Source: Pediococcus acidilactici (lineage in GTDB: Bacteria; Bacillota; Bacilli; Lactobacillales; Lactobacillaceae). From it: a DNA stretch of 64,000 nucleotides. This document shows, piece by piece, positions 17,864-26,145 of this stretch. The stretch spans positions 1,550,001-1,614,000 of the forward strand of contig CP103908.1 in assembly GCA_024970065.1 (NCBI GenBank), read 5' to 3'. The notes under the pieces are model-generated. The model was not told the origin of the DNA. It saw nothing but the letters and a program-made list of their open reading frames with translations, and did no database searches. Every line of letters starts with the position of its first letter. Position 1 is the stretch's first letter. Position numbers and translations under genes: made by a program.

Positions 17864-19159
17864 CTAACACCCATCCAAAAGATTTTGATAAGTCCGAATG
17901 TCATAAGTTCCTTGAATAAATGCGGGACTTGCGACTAATTGTTCTACCGCGGCCAAGTTTGTTGGCACTCCGGTAATTTTAGTTTGTTTTAAAGCTTGTC
18001 GTAATTTTTGTACCGCTTGTGCTCGCGTAGAAGCCGTAACAATAATTTTTCCTACCAACGCATCGTAATACGGTGCAATTTGGTTGCCCGCAGCATATCC
18101 GGTCTCAATACGAGCCTCGGGCCACTCTAATTTCATAATTTTTCCAGGCGCAGTGGCGTTGATTCGCGCCTCAATTGCGTGAATTTGGGCATCCCCCACC
18201 TTTACCAGCTCCGGTTGTCCGGCTGCCACTACGATTTGGGTCTGCACAATGTCAATCCCGGTAGTTTCTTCGGTCACCCCGTGTTCAACTTGCAAGCGAG
18301 TGTTCATTTCTAAAAAATAAAATTCTTCCCCCACTTGCAAAAATTCCACGGTTCCCAAACTTTCATAGCCGCTTTGATCCAACAAACGGTGAACCGCTTG
18401 ATACAACCGCTCACGTTGTTCAATCGTCAAGTTAGCGGGACTTTCTTCCACCACTTTTTGGCGGTGCAACTGAATACTACAGTTCCGGTCGCCTAAAATG
18501 ACAATTTGATCGTTAAGCCCCAATACTTGCACTTCAATGTGCCGGGCGTTTTGGAGGTCCCGTTCCAGATACAGCGGTGAACTTCCAAAGGAAGCTCCGG
18601 ATTCTTGGCGAACTACCGCAATAATTTGGGCTAATTCTCGTTCGTCGCGGGCAACCCGAATACCCTTGCCTCCGCCCCCAAAACTAGCCTTTAATAAAAC
18701 TGGATAGCCAATTTTTTCGGCTGCTGATTTAATTTGGCGGTCGTCAGTAATTAACCCACTTCCCGGAATAGTGGCAACCCCGCGCTGTTGAGCCAATTCC
18801 CGGGAGCGTTCTTTGTCTGCGTAACGCTGGATTTGTTCCGGACTCGGACCGATCCAAGTTAGCCCGCATTCGGCAACCATGGTCGCAAACAACGGGTCCT
18901 CCGATAAAAATCCGTATCCCGGATGGATCGCGTCGCTACCGGTGATCTGGGCCGCCATTAAAATTGCTTCCCGATTCAGGTAAGATTCCTGCGCGCTCGC
19001 TGGACCCACACAAATTGCTTCGTCGGCCATTTGAACGAATTGGGCCTGCTCATCACCGGTTGAATACACCACGACCGTTGGAATCGCTAACTGGCGACAA
19101 GCCGTAATAATCCGCACGGCAATTTCGCCGCGGTTAGCAATCAAAACCTTCTTAAACAT
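17864..19159 (-). CDS. accC: Acetyl-CoA carboxylase, biotin carboxylase subunit
   Basis: ATP-grasp enzyme that carboxylates biotin on AccB. The protein starts MFKKVLIANRGEIAVRII, with the ATP-binding glycine loop KASFGGGGKGIRVARDE, the catalytic region YFLEMNTRLQVEHGVTEETTG (split over about residues 285-305) and the biotin carboxylase C-terminal domain. It has 431 residues, slightly shorter than the 450 usual in enterobacteria. The ATG at 19159 follows the accB stop by one base. Confidence 0.95.
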   Translation of the reverse strand: MFKKVLIANRGEIAVRIITACRQLAIPTVVVYSTGDEQAQFVQMADEAICVGPASAQESYLNREAILMAAQITGSDAIHPGYGFLSEDPLFATMVAECGLTWIGPSPEQIQRYADKERSRELAQQRGVATIPGSGLITDDRQIKSAAEKIGYPVLLKASFGGGGKGIRVARDERELAQIIAVVRQESGASFGSSPLYLERDLQNARHIEVQVLGLNDQIVILGDRNCSIQLHRQKVVEESPANLTIEQRERLYQAVHRLLDQSGYESLGTVEFLQVGEEFYFLEMNTRLQVEHGVTEETTGIDIVQTQIVVAAGQPELVKVGDAQIHAIEARINATAPGKIMKLEWPEARIETGYAAGNQIAPYYDALVGKIIVTASTRAQAVQKLRQALKQTKITGVPTNLAAVEQLVASPAFIQGTYDIRTYQNLLDGC

Positions 19160-19160
19160 T

Positions 19161-19538
19161 TTATTTCCCCACCAATTCCACGAGCGGTTGGTCGTAAGCG
19201 ACCCCTTCACCGTCGACTACCAAAAGTCGCTGAACCGTACCAGCTTGGGGAGCTTTAATGTCATTAAACAGCTTCATGCTTTCAATTTGCGCAATTACCT
19301 GTCCCTTTTCCACCACTTGTCCCGCGGCGAGTTCCTGATTAAAGTGTACGATTCCCACCATCGGGCTCTTCACCATAACCCCGGATGGCTCCGGAACTGG
19401 TGTTGTGGTCTGTGACGTTGTTTGGGAAGCATCCGCCTTTTTCACGTGTAGCTTTAACCCATCCACCTCGACGTCAATTTCTTGGTACGGGTAATCTTTT
19501 AGGCGATTTAAAATATCATAGACTTTGTCAATTTTCAT
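19161..19538 (-). CDS. accB: Biotin carboxyl carrier protein of acetyl-CoA carboxylase
   Basis: Carries the biotin moved between AccC and AccA-AccD. The 125 residues have an N-terminal helix region, a Thr/Pro-rich linker (TSQTTTPVPEPSG, about residues 39-52) and the biotinyl domain with the acceptor lysine in ESMKLFNDIKAP (EAMKM-type motif with Ser for Ala). Its ATG is 9 bases after the fabH stop, with a weak GTAGG ribosome site suggesting translational coupling. Confidence 0.92.
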   Translation of the reverse strand: MKIDKVYDILNRLKDYPYQEIDVEVDGLKLHVKKADASQTTSQTTTPVPEPSGVMVKSPMVGIVHFNQELAAGQVVEKGQVIAQIESMKLFNDIKAPQAGTVQRLLVVDGEGVAYDQPLVELVGK

Positions 19539-19547
19539 CTTTTATAC

Positions 19548-20516
19548 CTACAATTTAATAATTAAACTACCATAATCTAAACCGGCGCCAAAACCAGTCA
19601 ACAAGACTGTTTTAGCACTGGGATCCCGACTTTGCAACTGATCCAACGCCATCGGAATTCCGGCAGAAGACGTGTTGCCGTAATCTTGGACGTTGGTAAC
19701 AAATTTTTCAAACGGAATTTGCGTTTCTTCCGCAATCTTTTCAATGATTCGCAAATTAGCTTGGTGACAAATTACGTAATCAATGTCGTCATGCAGCCCA
19801 TTACGGTCCAAAATCGTTTGCATTTGTGGGGGTACCGCCCCTGTCGCAAAGCTAAACACGTCCCGTCCACTTTGGTAAAATGCGTCAATTTGCGGATAAT
19901 TACTTGCTTTTACCTCGCTAATGGCTGGAATTCGTCCACTATGGATGTACCCATTTTTTTCAGCTAAGGTAGCTAACTCTTCATCAACGAAAAAGTCGTC
20001 GGTCTTCGTCGATTGACTTAAGATTACTCCGCCTGCTCCATCACCAAAAAAGACGGCCGAGGTGCGGTCTTGAAAGTCCATCATTTTGGAATTAGTTTCC
20101 GCACTAATCACCATGGCATTTTGGTAACGCCCGGAGCGCAAAAACTTTTCAGCAGTACTTAGTCCAAACACAAAGCCTGCGCAAGCCGCCGAAATGTCAA
20201 AAGCAAAAGCGTTACGGGCACCAATTTTATCCTGCACTAGGGCCGCAGTTGCCGGAGTCAGGGAGTCAGGGGTGATGGTTGATAAAATAATTAAATCGAT
20301 TTGGTCAGCCGTTAAGCCACTCTTTTCCAACAGTTGTTGGCCCACCGTTGCTGCTAGATCCGAGGTGTTTTCCGCACCTAACGCATAGTGGCGAGTTTTA
20401 ATCCCTGTATGAGATTGAATCCATTCGTCGCTCGTATCCATAATTTGTGCTAATTCATCATTATCTACCACCCGTTCGGGAACGTAATGGGCGGTAGCTA
20501 AAATTTCTAAACTCAT
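19548..20516 (-). CDS. fabH: Beta-ketoacyl-ACP synthase III
   Basis: Starts fatty-acid synthesis by condensing acetyl-CoA with malonyl-ACP. The 322-residue protein shows the catalytic Cys in FDISAACAGFVFGLS, the active-site His in VICHQANLRIIEKIAE and the Asn in QDYGNTSSAGIPMAL. It heads the accB-accC-accD-accA set here. The usual neighbours fabZ, acpP, fabD, fabG, fabF and fabI are not in the cluster, so they must lie elsewhere or be partly missing. Confidence 0.94.
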   Translation of the reverse strand: MSLEILATAHYVPERVVDNDELAQIMDTSDEWIQSHTGIKTRHYALGAENTSDLAATVGQQLLEKSGLTADQIDLIILSTITPDSLTPATAALVQDKIGARNAFAFDISAACAGFVFGLSTAEKFLRSGRYQNAMVISAETNSKMMDFQDRTSAVFFGDGAGGVILSQSTKTDDFFVDEELATLAEKNGYIHSGRIPAISEVKASNYPQIDAFYQSGRDVFSFATGAVPPQMQTILDRNGLHDDIDYVICHQANLRIIEKIAEETQIPFEKFVTNVQDYGNTSSAGIPMALDQLQSRDPSAKTVLLTGFGAGLDYGSLIIKL

Positions 20517-20744
20517 TTCGCCAACTCTTCCTTACTTTAATTTATCATTTTATTTTATCAGTAAATAATTGGTTATGAAAACTATCTCACTAGTCCATCT
20601 AACCACTTTAATTGATTTATCCGCCAAAAGCTTCTCAAAGGCTAATTCTTATTTTTCTCTTAAGAAATCGACTACTTGCCTTTTAGGGAATTAATATTTA
20701 TCCTTAAAGTTAACAAGCACCGTATTTTAATGGAGGTATGCTGA
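20517..20744. other. Divergent intergenic region, fabH / small membrane protein
   Basis: Holds the fabH ribosome site and upstream A/T-rich sequence that should contain promoters for both directions. I found no convincing FapR- or FabT-like inverted repeat and no coding sequence in it. Confidence 0.5.
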
Positions 20745-21206
20745 ATGTTTAATTTTTCAATTAGTTGGTTAATCTTTTGGATGAAGGGCCGGGTAGAAGT
20801 TGACAATCAATCCGTTCGCAGCCGGATCCCGCGGTTATTAATTTGGATTTTCCCATACGGGATGGTTGCCAAGGACGTTAACTTAGCCGATATTAAGGCT
20901 ACCGAGGTTAAGGGGAAGACCCAAGCCTTCCCCCTCTTGTTGGGCATCGTTTTAATTGTTTTAGGGATTTTAAGCGCAATGAATGACGGAGTTGGTTTAG
21001 GGATTTTGGCGATTGTAATCGGGATCATCCTAGGAGGCGCAGGTTTTAAAGCCCGCTTAGTATTGAATACCACTCAGGGCACCGTCAATTTTGACGCAGT
21101 TGCTTTCCACAAGGACGTTCTCGTTCAGATTGCCCAAGAAATAAAAAATCGGCAAACCAAGCCAGAACCACAAATTAAGGACAACCAAGTTCTCGAAGAA
21201 CTATAA
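20745..21206 (+). CDS. Hypothetical small membrane protein
   Basis: I do not recognise a named family. The 153 residues contain an N-terminal basic segment (VDNQSVRSRIPRLL), two adjacent hydrophobic helices (about residues 62-81 and 86-103; LLLGIVLIVLGILSAM and GLGILAIVIGIILGGAG), and a soluble C-terminal tail ending in acidic residues. It looks like a bacterial PH-like or DUF-type membrane-anchored protein. The ATG follows GGAGG by 9 bases, and a strong terminator follows the gene, so it is a single-gene unit. Confidence 0.75.
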   Translation: MFNFSISWLIFWMKGRVEVDNQSVRSRIPRLLIWIFPYGMVAKDVNLADIKATEVKGKTQAFPLLLGIVLIVLGILSAMNDGVGLGILAIVIGIILGGAGFKARLVLNTTQGTVNFDAVAFHKDVLVQIAQEIKNRQTKPEPQIKDNQVLEEL

Positions 21207-21285
21207 CCGCTTCGTTTTACCAATGAAGTATCCTTTAACTGAAAAAACGTGGAACAAAGGTTGGTTAGTTTATAGTCATTAACTG

Positions 21286-21329
21286 AAAATCGACTATTAT
21301 GCCAGATACAGGCATAATAGTCGATTTTT
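21286..21329 (+). terminator. Terminator of the small membrane protein gene
   Basis: AAAATCGACTATTATGCC and GGCATAATAGTCGATTTT form an 18-bp perfect stem around AGATACA, followed by T residues. Confidence 0.92.
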
Positions 21330-21353
21330 GTTTGGGTTAAACAAGGCATACTG

Positions 21354-21400
21354 CCTTTTGGCGCACGTTTTTACCCCATTAAAGGCAAATCGCCAAAAGG
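21354..21400. repeat. 10-bp inverted repeat CCTTTTGGCG downstream of the orphan EIIB
   Basis: CCTTTTGGCG (21354-21363) is inverted as CGCCAAAAGG (21391-21400), with a 27-base spacer that also contains GGCA/TGCC pairing. It lies 38 bases after the EIIB stop. There is no immediate T-run, so its role (weak terminator or RNA stabiliser) is uncertain. Confidence 0.45.
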
Positions 21401-21437
21401 ATTTTTCTAGTCTTCCCCGGTCTATTTTAGCTAAAAT

Positions 21438-21938
21438 TTATAATCCGTTCTTATCAAGCATTTTAATTAAATCTTTGCGATTATCGTTCGGGATTTTCTG
21501 AGCGTATACCGTTAAACCATGCGCAGCCAGAGCCCTAATTGCCGCAATTTCATCCTTACCAACCGCAATGGCATCCGTTAACATCGTCATATCTACCGCA
21601 TAGGCCAGACTCCCCACGTCAACTCCTAAATTACTGATGTCGATGCCGCCTTCGACTAGTTTCAGCATATCTTGAATCGTTTCCGTTAGCAACAACACCT
21701 TAAACGAATCAAATTGCGGATCGTGATAGATCTTAATCATTTTATCGACCGTAATCACGTTCACAAACACTCCCGGAGGAGCAGCCTGGGTAATCAGCGT
21801 TTTTCGTAACGTATCTTCGGCCACGCTATCAGAAACCACCAAAATCCGGTTGGGCTTTACCTTCTTAGCCCACGCGGTGGCAACTTGCCCATGCAAAAGC
21901 CGACTGTCTACCCGTGCGAGCAATATTTCCATTGTCAT
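21438..21938 (-). CDS. Orphan mannose-family PTS EIIB component
   Basis: A stand-alone IIB domain of the mannose/fructose/sorbose PTS family, 166 residues. It begins [23 protein letters not shown], where the histidine in LLHGQV is the site phosphorylated by EIIA. The rest of the fold is complete (ILVVSDSVAEDTLRKTLITQ; GLTVYAQKIPND). No EIIA, EIIC or EIID gene accompanies it. It begins 20 bases after levR with a GGAGG site, so it is co-transcribed with the regulator. In Listeria an EIIB of the mpo operon conveys sugar status to ManR, and a similar sensor role is the best inference. Confidence 0.88.
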   Translation of the reverse strand: MTMEILLARVDSRLLHGQVATAWAKKVKPNRILVVSDSVAEDTLRKTLITQAAPPGVFVNVITVDKMIKIYHDPQFDSFKVLLLTETIQDMLKLVEGGIDISNLGVDVGSLAYAVDMTMLTDAIAVGKDEIAAIRALAAHGLTVYAQKIPNDNRKDLIKMLDKNGL

Positions 21939-21958
21939 ATCCTAATTTCCTCCAAAAA

Positions 21959-24889
21959 TTATTGATTCTTCTCCATCTCATTTAGGATTGTATCATTTTT
22001 TTCTTGCCAGGTTTCTAACAATTTGTAAATATAAAATTCTTCACCTAACGTCATTTTGATTTGGATTCGTTGAAGGAACTGGTCGTCTGCCGCTTGAACC
22101 GCTTTGAACCACGGCTGTTCTTGAACTTCTGCTAACTCGGCTGCGTTGACTTGCATGGGGTGGTTGGTCAATTGACGCTCTACCGCACCCGCCACGTGCA
22201 TAATTAGGTTAATCCTAAAAGACTCGCTAAACTCTACCCGTTGGCTTTGTGCAAGGTAATCGACATAATTCCATAAGATATCGGCAAATTTATCGGCATT
22301 CAAGAACACAAAGTACTTCGACAAGTACTGCCGACAAACACTGCGGGTTAATTTAGCATCCTTTTCGTCAAAAACCCATGAAAGTTCACTTCTTTCCGCT
22401 AACTGGCGGACAAACTTTTCGCCACCGCCCTGCAATAAGGATTGTAACGGCATGAAGGGAACCCCTACTTCCGGATCCACCACCCCAGTGGCGGCAACAA
22501 TGGTATATTTCTGTCCAATTTCTTCAATTGCTTGATGCATATCCACAATTGAAATTGGGAACACTTTAATATCTTCAATTAAGTTCTGCAAGAGGAGTTG
22601 GTCAAGAATCCCCTTAATCTTTTGGGCAGTGCCTTCGCCTGTAGAACAAATTGCAATTACCGCCTTGGGCTTACCCGAAAGCATCGCCACGGCCTGATTA
22701 TCTTCCACCGATTGGCTTTCGTCGGTAATTGCTACTCGGGAGTATCCGTGAAATTCACGAAGTTCCGCATAAATCTCATCTAAATTACTATCGATAAAGG
22801 ACGCCTTTCGGGTAGCTTCCAAAACCATCGCGGTGGTCACCATGTCGATCACCTTGACCGGAATCTGGGTTTCTTCGGTTATTTTTGGTCCAAAAGTACT
22901 TAAGGAGCCCATGTCTACAAGGAGCAGCACCCCTTCGCCTTGGTTGGCGGCCCGAACCCGGTCAACAATTCCCTTATAGGCCACCTGTGGATTCATATCC
23001 AACGGCATGTCAAAGGCTTGAATTGAATTATCCGATAATAGTTGCGAAACCACTTGCGCCATTGAACTAGCCGTATTGCTGCCATGTGCGGCCACTACAA
23101 TACCAACCTTACCGGTACTGGTAGGCACCGTTTTAAGTGAAATTAGGAGTACGGCCAGGTAGTAGCTTTCCGATTCTGGGATTGGCAACCCGTAATGTTG
23201 TTCTAGCGACTCTTTGATTGATTTAGCGACTTCGAGCTCTTCTGGATAATCCTTAACCATTGCCACTAAGTCGTTGCCCATTAACCGCATCGGCTTTCCC
23301 GATTGGATTCGTTTGATGAAGGAACTAATGTGCAAACTCATCGCGTAAATAAAGTTGTCCTTAAAGTGATAGTTAAGCCGGTTTTCCACCTTAGGCTGAA
23401 TTTGCTTGGTGAAATTAATGATCCCCTTGTCCACGATTTCAGCCAACTTACTTTCCGCGTTCACCGTGTCTAGGTCGTTTTTATAAAACGATTTTAAATG
23501 GAGATTAATATCGGTAGTAATGAAGTTATTAATATTTTCTTGGTCGAGCCCCTCTTCGCGAAGCATCATCGCTTTATCCCCAATGATTTCGTACAAGTTG
23601 TAGGGGAGCTCGTAACTATCTTTGCGGGTAACCGGAGTGGCGTAACTAGCTCCGGGCTTAACCACCATGTAAGGTTCCAAAAGTTTGGAAATTGCCCCGA
23701 GTTCCTGTCGGTTAGACGCCAAATTTAACAATCCGTCCTTGATGTTGCTAGGTAAATCATCGGAAGTAATCATGATTTTTCCTTCATTACCAATGTTGTT
23801 AAGGAACCCTTTCGCACACACCAGTTGGATGTTGGACTTCAACTGACCAACGTTTCCGTAAGTAACGCTACCAAGCAAAGCTTGCACCACGTCTTCGGTT
23901 AACGTGATTTCCTTGTTCGTCCGGTTAGCTTCAATGGTAACTAACGAACGCAGCAGTTCAATTCGTTCTTCCGGACTCCGTTTATTGAATGGTGGGAGCT
24001 GAATCGTAATTGGAATCCGTCGTACAAAAGTTTGCAATAGCGTGCTTTCCGGATCTTCAGTTGTCGCACACACTAACCGAACGTTGGCATGGTGGGTTTT
24101 AGCAGTTTCCCCTAACCGACTGTAGGTCCCGTGATCCATAAAATAAAAGATCATCTCTTGACCTTCTGGCGGAAGGCGGTGTACTTCATCGAGAAACAGC
24201 ATTCCGCCGTCCGCTTCTTGGATCAAGCCGTCTTGTTCGTCATCTGCTCCGGTAAAGGCTCCCTTCACGTAACCAAACAAATGGGACATCAGCAATTCTG
24301 GGTTATGGGCGTAATCCGCACAGTTAAAGGTTACCAGTTGTTGGTCCTTACTGAGTAAATTGCGGGCTTGCGCGAAATCAAACATCGCGTTAGCAAAGTA
24401 TGTCTTTCCTGACCCCGTGGGACCGATGATTAACGTATTCAACCCGCGCGGTGGGTACAACATGGCCGCCTTTGCCTGCTCGATTTGGTTTTTCATACTT
24501 TGATCTTTCCCAATCATTCGGTCAAAAATGTCTTTATGGGAATTAGGGTGTTTAGCAGGGGAAGGGTCATCTAATTTTCCCGCCAACTTTTTCTTCCCTA
24601 GCTCCATCCCGCTAATCCCATCTTCAATGTGGTATTCCGAAGGGTCTTGCGCCAGCGGATCGTTTTCATTTAGTGCTAGTTGACAATAGCGGACCGGACG
24701 TCCAGAAATTTTAAATAGTTTTCGTTGCCGAACTAAATCATTTAATTCCTTACTAACGTTGCTACGTGCAATCTTTAACGCGTCCGCAATCGTCGAAGTT
24801 GTTAAGCCGTTTTGCCGGTTTGCTTCGTCCGTTGAAGCAGGCTCCGTATGTTCCAAAACGTATTGATATATTCTTTCTTGTCGTTTCAT
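21959..24889 (-). CDS. levR: LevR/ManR-type sigma-54 transcriptional activator
   Basis: PTS-controlled activator of RpoN-dependent mannose PTS genes. The 976 residues contain an N-terminal winged helix (TSTIADALKIARSNVSKELN), an AAA+ domain with Walker A GPTGSGKT (156-163), the sigma-54 contact motif GAFTGA (210-215) and Walker B LFLDE (231-235). A first PRD follows (NRLNYHFKDNFIYAMSLHI), then an EIIA-man-like domain (VAAHGSNTASSM), an EIIB-like domain (ICSTGEGTAQKI) and a second PRD (LIMHVAGAVERQL). Phosphorylation of the PRD and EIIA histidines by HPr and EIIB tunes activity. An ATACACTA octamer shared with the manX promoter region and a cre-like site lie upstream. The sigma-54 gene itself is not in the window. 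Confidence 0.95.
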   Translation of the reverse strand: MKRQERIYQYVLEHTEPASTDEANRQNGLTTSTIADALKIARSNVSKELNDLVRQRKLFKISGRPVRYCQLALNENDPLAQDPSEYHIEDGISGMELGKKKLAGKLDDPSPAKHPNSHKDIFDRMIGKDQSMKNQIEQAKAAMLYPPRGLNTLIIGPTGSGKTYFANAMFDFAQARNLLSKDQQLVTFNCADYAHNPELLMSHLFGYVKGAFTGADDEQDGLIQEADGGMLFLDEVHRLPPEGQEMIFYFMDHGTYSRLGETAKTHHANVRLVCATTEDPESTLLQTFVRRIPITIQLPPFNKRSPEERIELLRSLVTIEANRTNKEITLTEDVVQALLGSVTYGNVGQLKSNIQLVCAKGFLNNIGNEGKIMITSDDLPSNIKDGLLNLASNRQELGAISKLLEPYMVVKPGASYATPVTRKDSYELPYNLYEIIGDKAMMLREEGLDQENINNFITTDINLHLKSFYKNDLDTVNAESKLAEIVDKGIINFTKQIQPKVENRLNYHFKDNFIYAMSLHISSFIKRIQSGKPMRLMGNDLVAMVKDYPEELEVAKSIKESLEQHYGLPIPESESYYLAVLLISLKTVPTSTGKVGIVVAAHGSNTASSMAQVVSQLLSDNSIQAFDMPLDMNPQVAYKGIVDRVRAANQGEGVLLLVDMGSLSTFGPKITEETQIPVKVIDMVTTAMVLEATRKASFIDSNLDEIYAELREFHGYSRVAITDESQSVEDNQAVAMLSGKPKAVIAICSTGEGTAQKIKGILDQLLLQNLIEDIKVFPISIVDMHQAIEEIGQKYTIVAATGVVDPEVGVPFMPLQSLLQGGGEKFVRQLAERSELSWVFDEKDAKLTRSVCRQYLSKYFVFLNADKFADILWNYVDYLAQSQRVEFSESFRINLIMHVAGAVERQLTNHPMQVNAAELAEVQEQPWFKAVQAADDQFLQRIQIKMTLGEEFYIYKLLETWQEKNDTILNEMEKNQ

Positions 24890-24932
24890 TTAGCCTCACC
24901 ACGTTAACTGTATTAAACACTGTCTGTTATTG

Positions 24933-24972
24933 ATACACTACAGTTTAACACACTTTTCCCAAAGCGTTTTCA
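24933..24972 (-). promoter_or_regulatory. levR upstream region: ATACACTA octamer and cre-like site
   Basis: ATACACTA at 24933-24940 matches the octamer clustered before manX. On the minus strand TTGAAAACGCTTTGGG (about 24958-24973) resembles a CcpA box except at its 3' end and could double as a -35 (TTGAAA). Together they suggest autoregulation and catabolite control of levR. Confidence 0.45.
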
Positions 24973-25012
24973 AGTTGGATTTTCTAGGGAACGGGTTTGA
25001 TTTCTCGGGTGA

Positions 25013-25058
25013 CAAGTTAAGGCCCTGACCAGTTTATTACGGTCGGGGCCTTAACTTG
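25013..25058. repeat. 18-bp inverted repeat at the end of the hairpin array
   Basis: CAAGTTAAGGCCCTGACC (25013-25030) and GGTCGGGGCCTTAACTTG (25041-25058) pair over 18 positions with one G-U, around a 10-base loop. It follows the array in the sense direction (minus), but has no T-run on either strand. It could be an mRNA 3'-end stabiliser or another hairpin repeat member lacking the second domain. Confidence 0.6.
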
Positions 25059-25091
25059 GACATTCTATTCTGGTGCGGTGGTTCTGGGGAA

Positions 25092-25662
25092 AGGATACTC
25101 TACTATCGTCATGCTGAAACAAGCTCCAGCCCTTAGCTTCTTCCGGTTAACCAAATATAAGGACCAACCGCCTAGCCCGCGGTTAGTCCTTATATTCCGT
25201 TAATCTTGCCGTCCTACTGCTGCCGTGTCAAAATGGGCTCCGAAACCCAGCTCTTTCCGGTTAATCAAATCCCCCACCAATCGCCTAAATCGCGATTAAT
25301 GGGGGATCCAATTAATATTCTGCTCTCCTACTGCCGCCATGTCGAAATGAGCTCCAGCCCCTAGCTTCTTCCGGTTAACCAAATATAAGGACCAACCGCC
25401 TAGCCCGCGGTTAGTCCTTATATTCCGTTAATCCTGCCGTCCTACTGCTGCCGTGTCGAAACGGGCTCCGTACCCCAGCTCTTTCCGGTTAATCAAATCC
25501 CCCATCAATCGCCTAAACCGCGATTAATGGGGGATTCAATTAATATTCTGCTCTCCTACTGCCGCCATGTCGAAATGAGCTCCAGCCCCTAGCTTCTTCC
25601 GGTTAACCAAATATAAGGACCAACCGCCCAGCCCGCGGTTAGTCCTTATATTCCGTTAATCC
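25092..25662 (-). repeat. Tandem array of five ~115-bp hairpin repeats (A1-B1-A2-B2-A3)
   Basis: In plus coordinates the units are A1 25092-25206, B1 25207-25319, A2 25320-25434, B2 25435-25547 and A3 25548-25662; the A-B pair repeats with a 228-base period. In the minus sense each unit starts with a long hairpin. Type A arms are AATATAAGGACTAACCGC / GCGGTTGGTCCTTATATT; type B arms are AATCCCCCATTAATCGC / GCGATTGATGGGGGATT. Both have a G-U at the same position and a loop of the form GGNYTAG. A conserved domain follows: TTTGRTTAACCGGAARRAGCT, then GGAGCYC, TTTCGACAYGGC and CAGTAGGA. A closing GCTC/GAGC (A) or GCC/GGC (B) pair covaries. A1 is the most decayed. No open reading frame is conserved. 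It lies downstream of the DUF956 gene in the same sense. Confidence 0.88.
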
Positions 25663-25691
25663 TCACAAGCTGCCCAAGGGGCTTCCGCTCT

Positions 25692-26072
25692 CTATTTTCG
25701 TATCCTTCTCCACACTTCTTTTAATCCGCGCTTTACTACGTCTACTACTCCTAGTGAGCGGACCATTCTTTCCTCATCCACGTATTTGCGAATTCCTCTC
25801 AACAATTCGTGGGGCTGCCTTGCCGCAAAGCTGAAAGTTCCACTATGCTTGGTTTTAATTGCGAACCGGGGAATCCACCTTCCCCCAAACATTAACGACG
25901 CAATTACCTTGTCGACTTCCTTCCACGGAATTTGAATGTAGTTTTTTACGTTGCGGTTATCAAAAAATTCAAAACCACGGTCGCCAATCATTATTTTGCC
26001 GTAATCCCCCATTCCAAGAAATGAGGTTGCGTCCGTAACTTGGTCCACCTTGGTGTTAATCGATTGTACCAT
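25692..26072 (-). CDS. DUF956 family protein, mannose PTS-associated (ManO-like)
   Basis: A 126-residue protein of the DUF956 family, regularly found after man PTS operons in lactobacilli, streptococci and Listeria. Visible segments are ATSFLGMGDYGKIMIGDRGF and YIQIPWKEVDKVIASLMFGG with RFAIKTKHSGTFSF. The fold is probably PH-like. It may modulate PTS expression (the lactococcal/Listeria homologue has been called ManO), but the mechanism is unclear. A terminator separates it from manZ, and it has its own promoter, so it can be uncoupled from manXYZ. Confidence 0.85.
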   Translation of the reverse strand: MVQSINTKVDQVTDATSFLGMGDYGKIMIGDRGFEFFDNRNVKNYIQIPWKEVDKVIASLMFGGRWIPRFAIKTKHSGTFSFAARQPHELLRGIRKYVDEERMVRSLGVVDVVKRGLKEVWRRIRK

Positions 26073-26106
26073 TCAATTTGCTCCATTCTTTATATTTGCT
26101 GTTTCC

Positions 26107-26135
26107 ATTATAATGCGCGGTCGAGTTAACCGCAA
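26107..26135 (-). promoter_or_regulatory. Promoter of the DUF956 gene
   Basis: Minus-strand TTGCGG and TATAAT are separated by 17 bases. An inverted repeat GCGGT...ACCGC lies between them. The start codon is 35 bases downstream of the -10. Confidence 0.65.
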
Positions 26136-26145
26136 AAACTCTTAA

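Noticed and set aside
25550..25590. 5S rRNA or tRNA fragment in the hairpin repeats (TTCGACATGG resembles 5S)
   Set aside because: The match is about 10 bases and flanking 5S or tRNA structure is missing; probably chance.
25092..25662. CRISPR array
   Set aside because: Units are about 115 bp, of two alternating types, with internal hairpins and no unique spacers between short identical repeats; no cas genes nearby.
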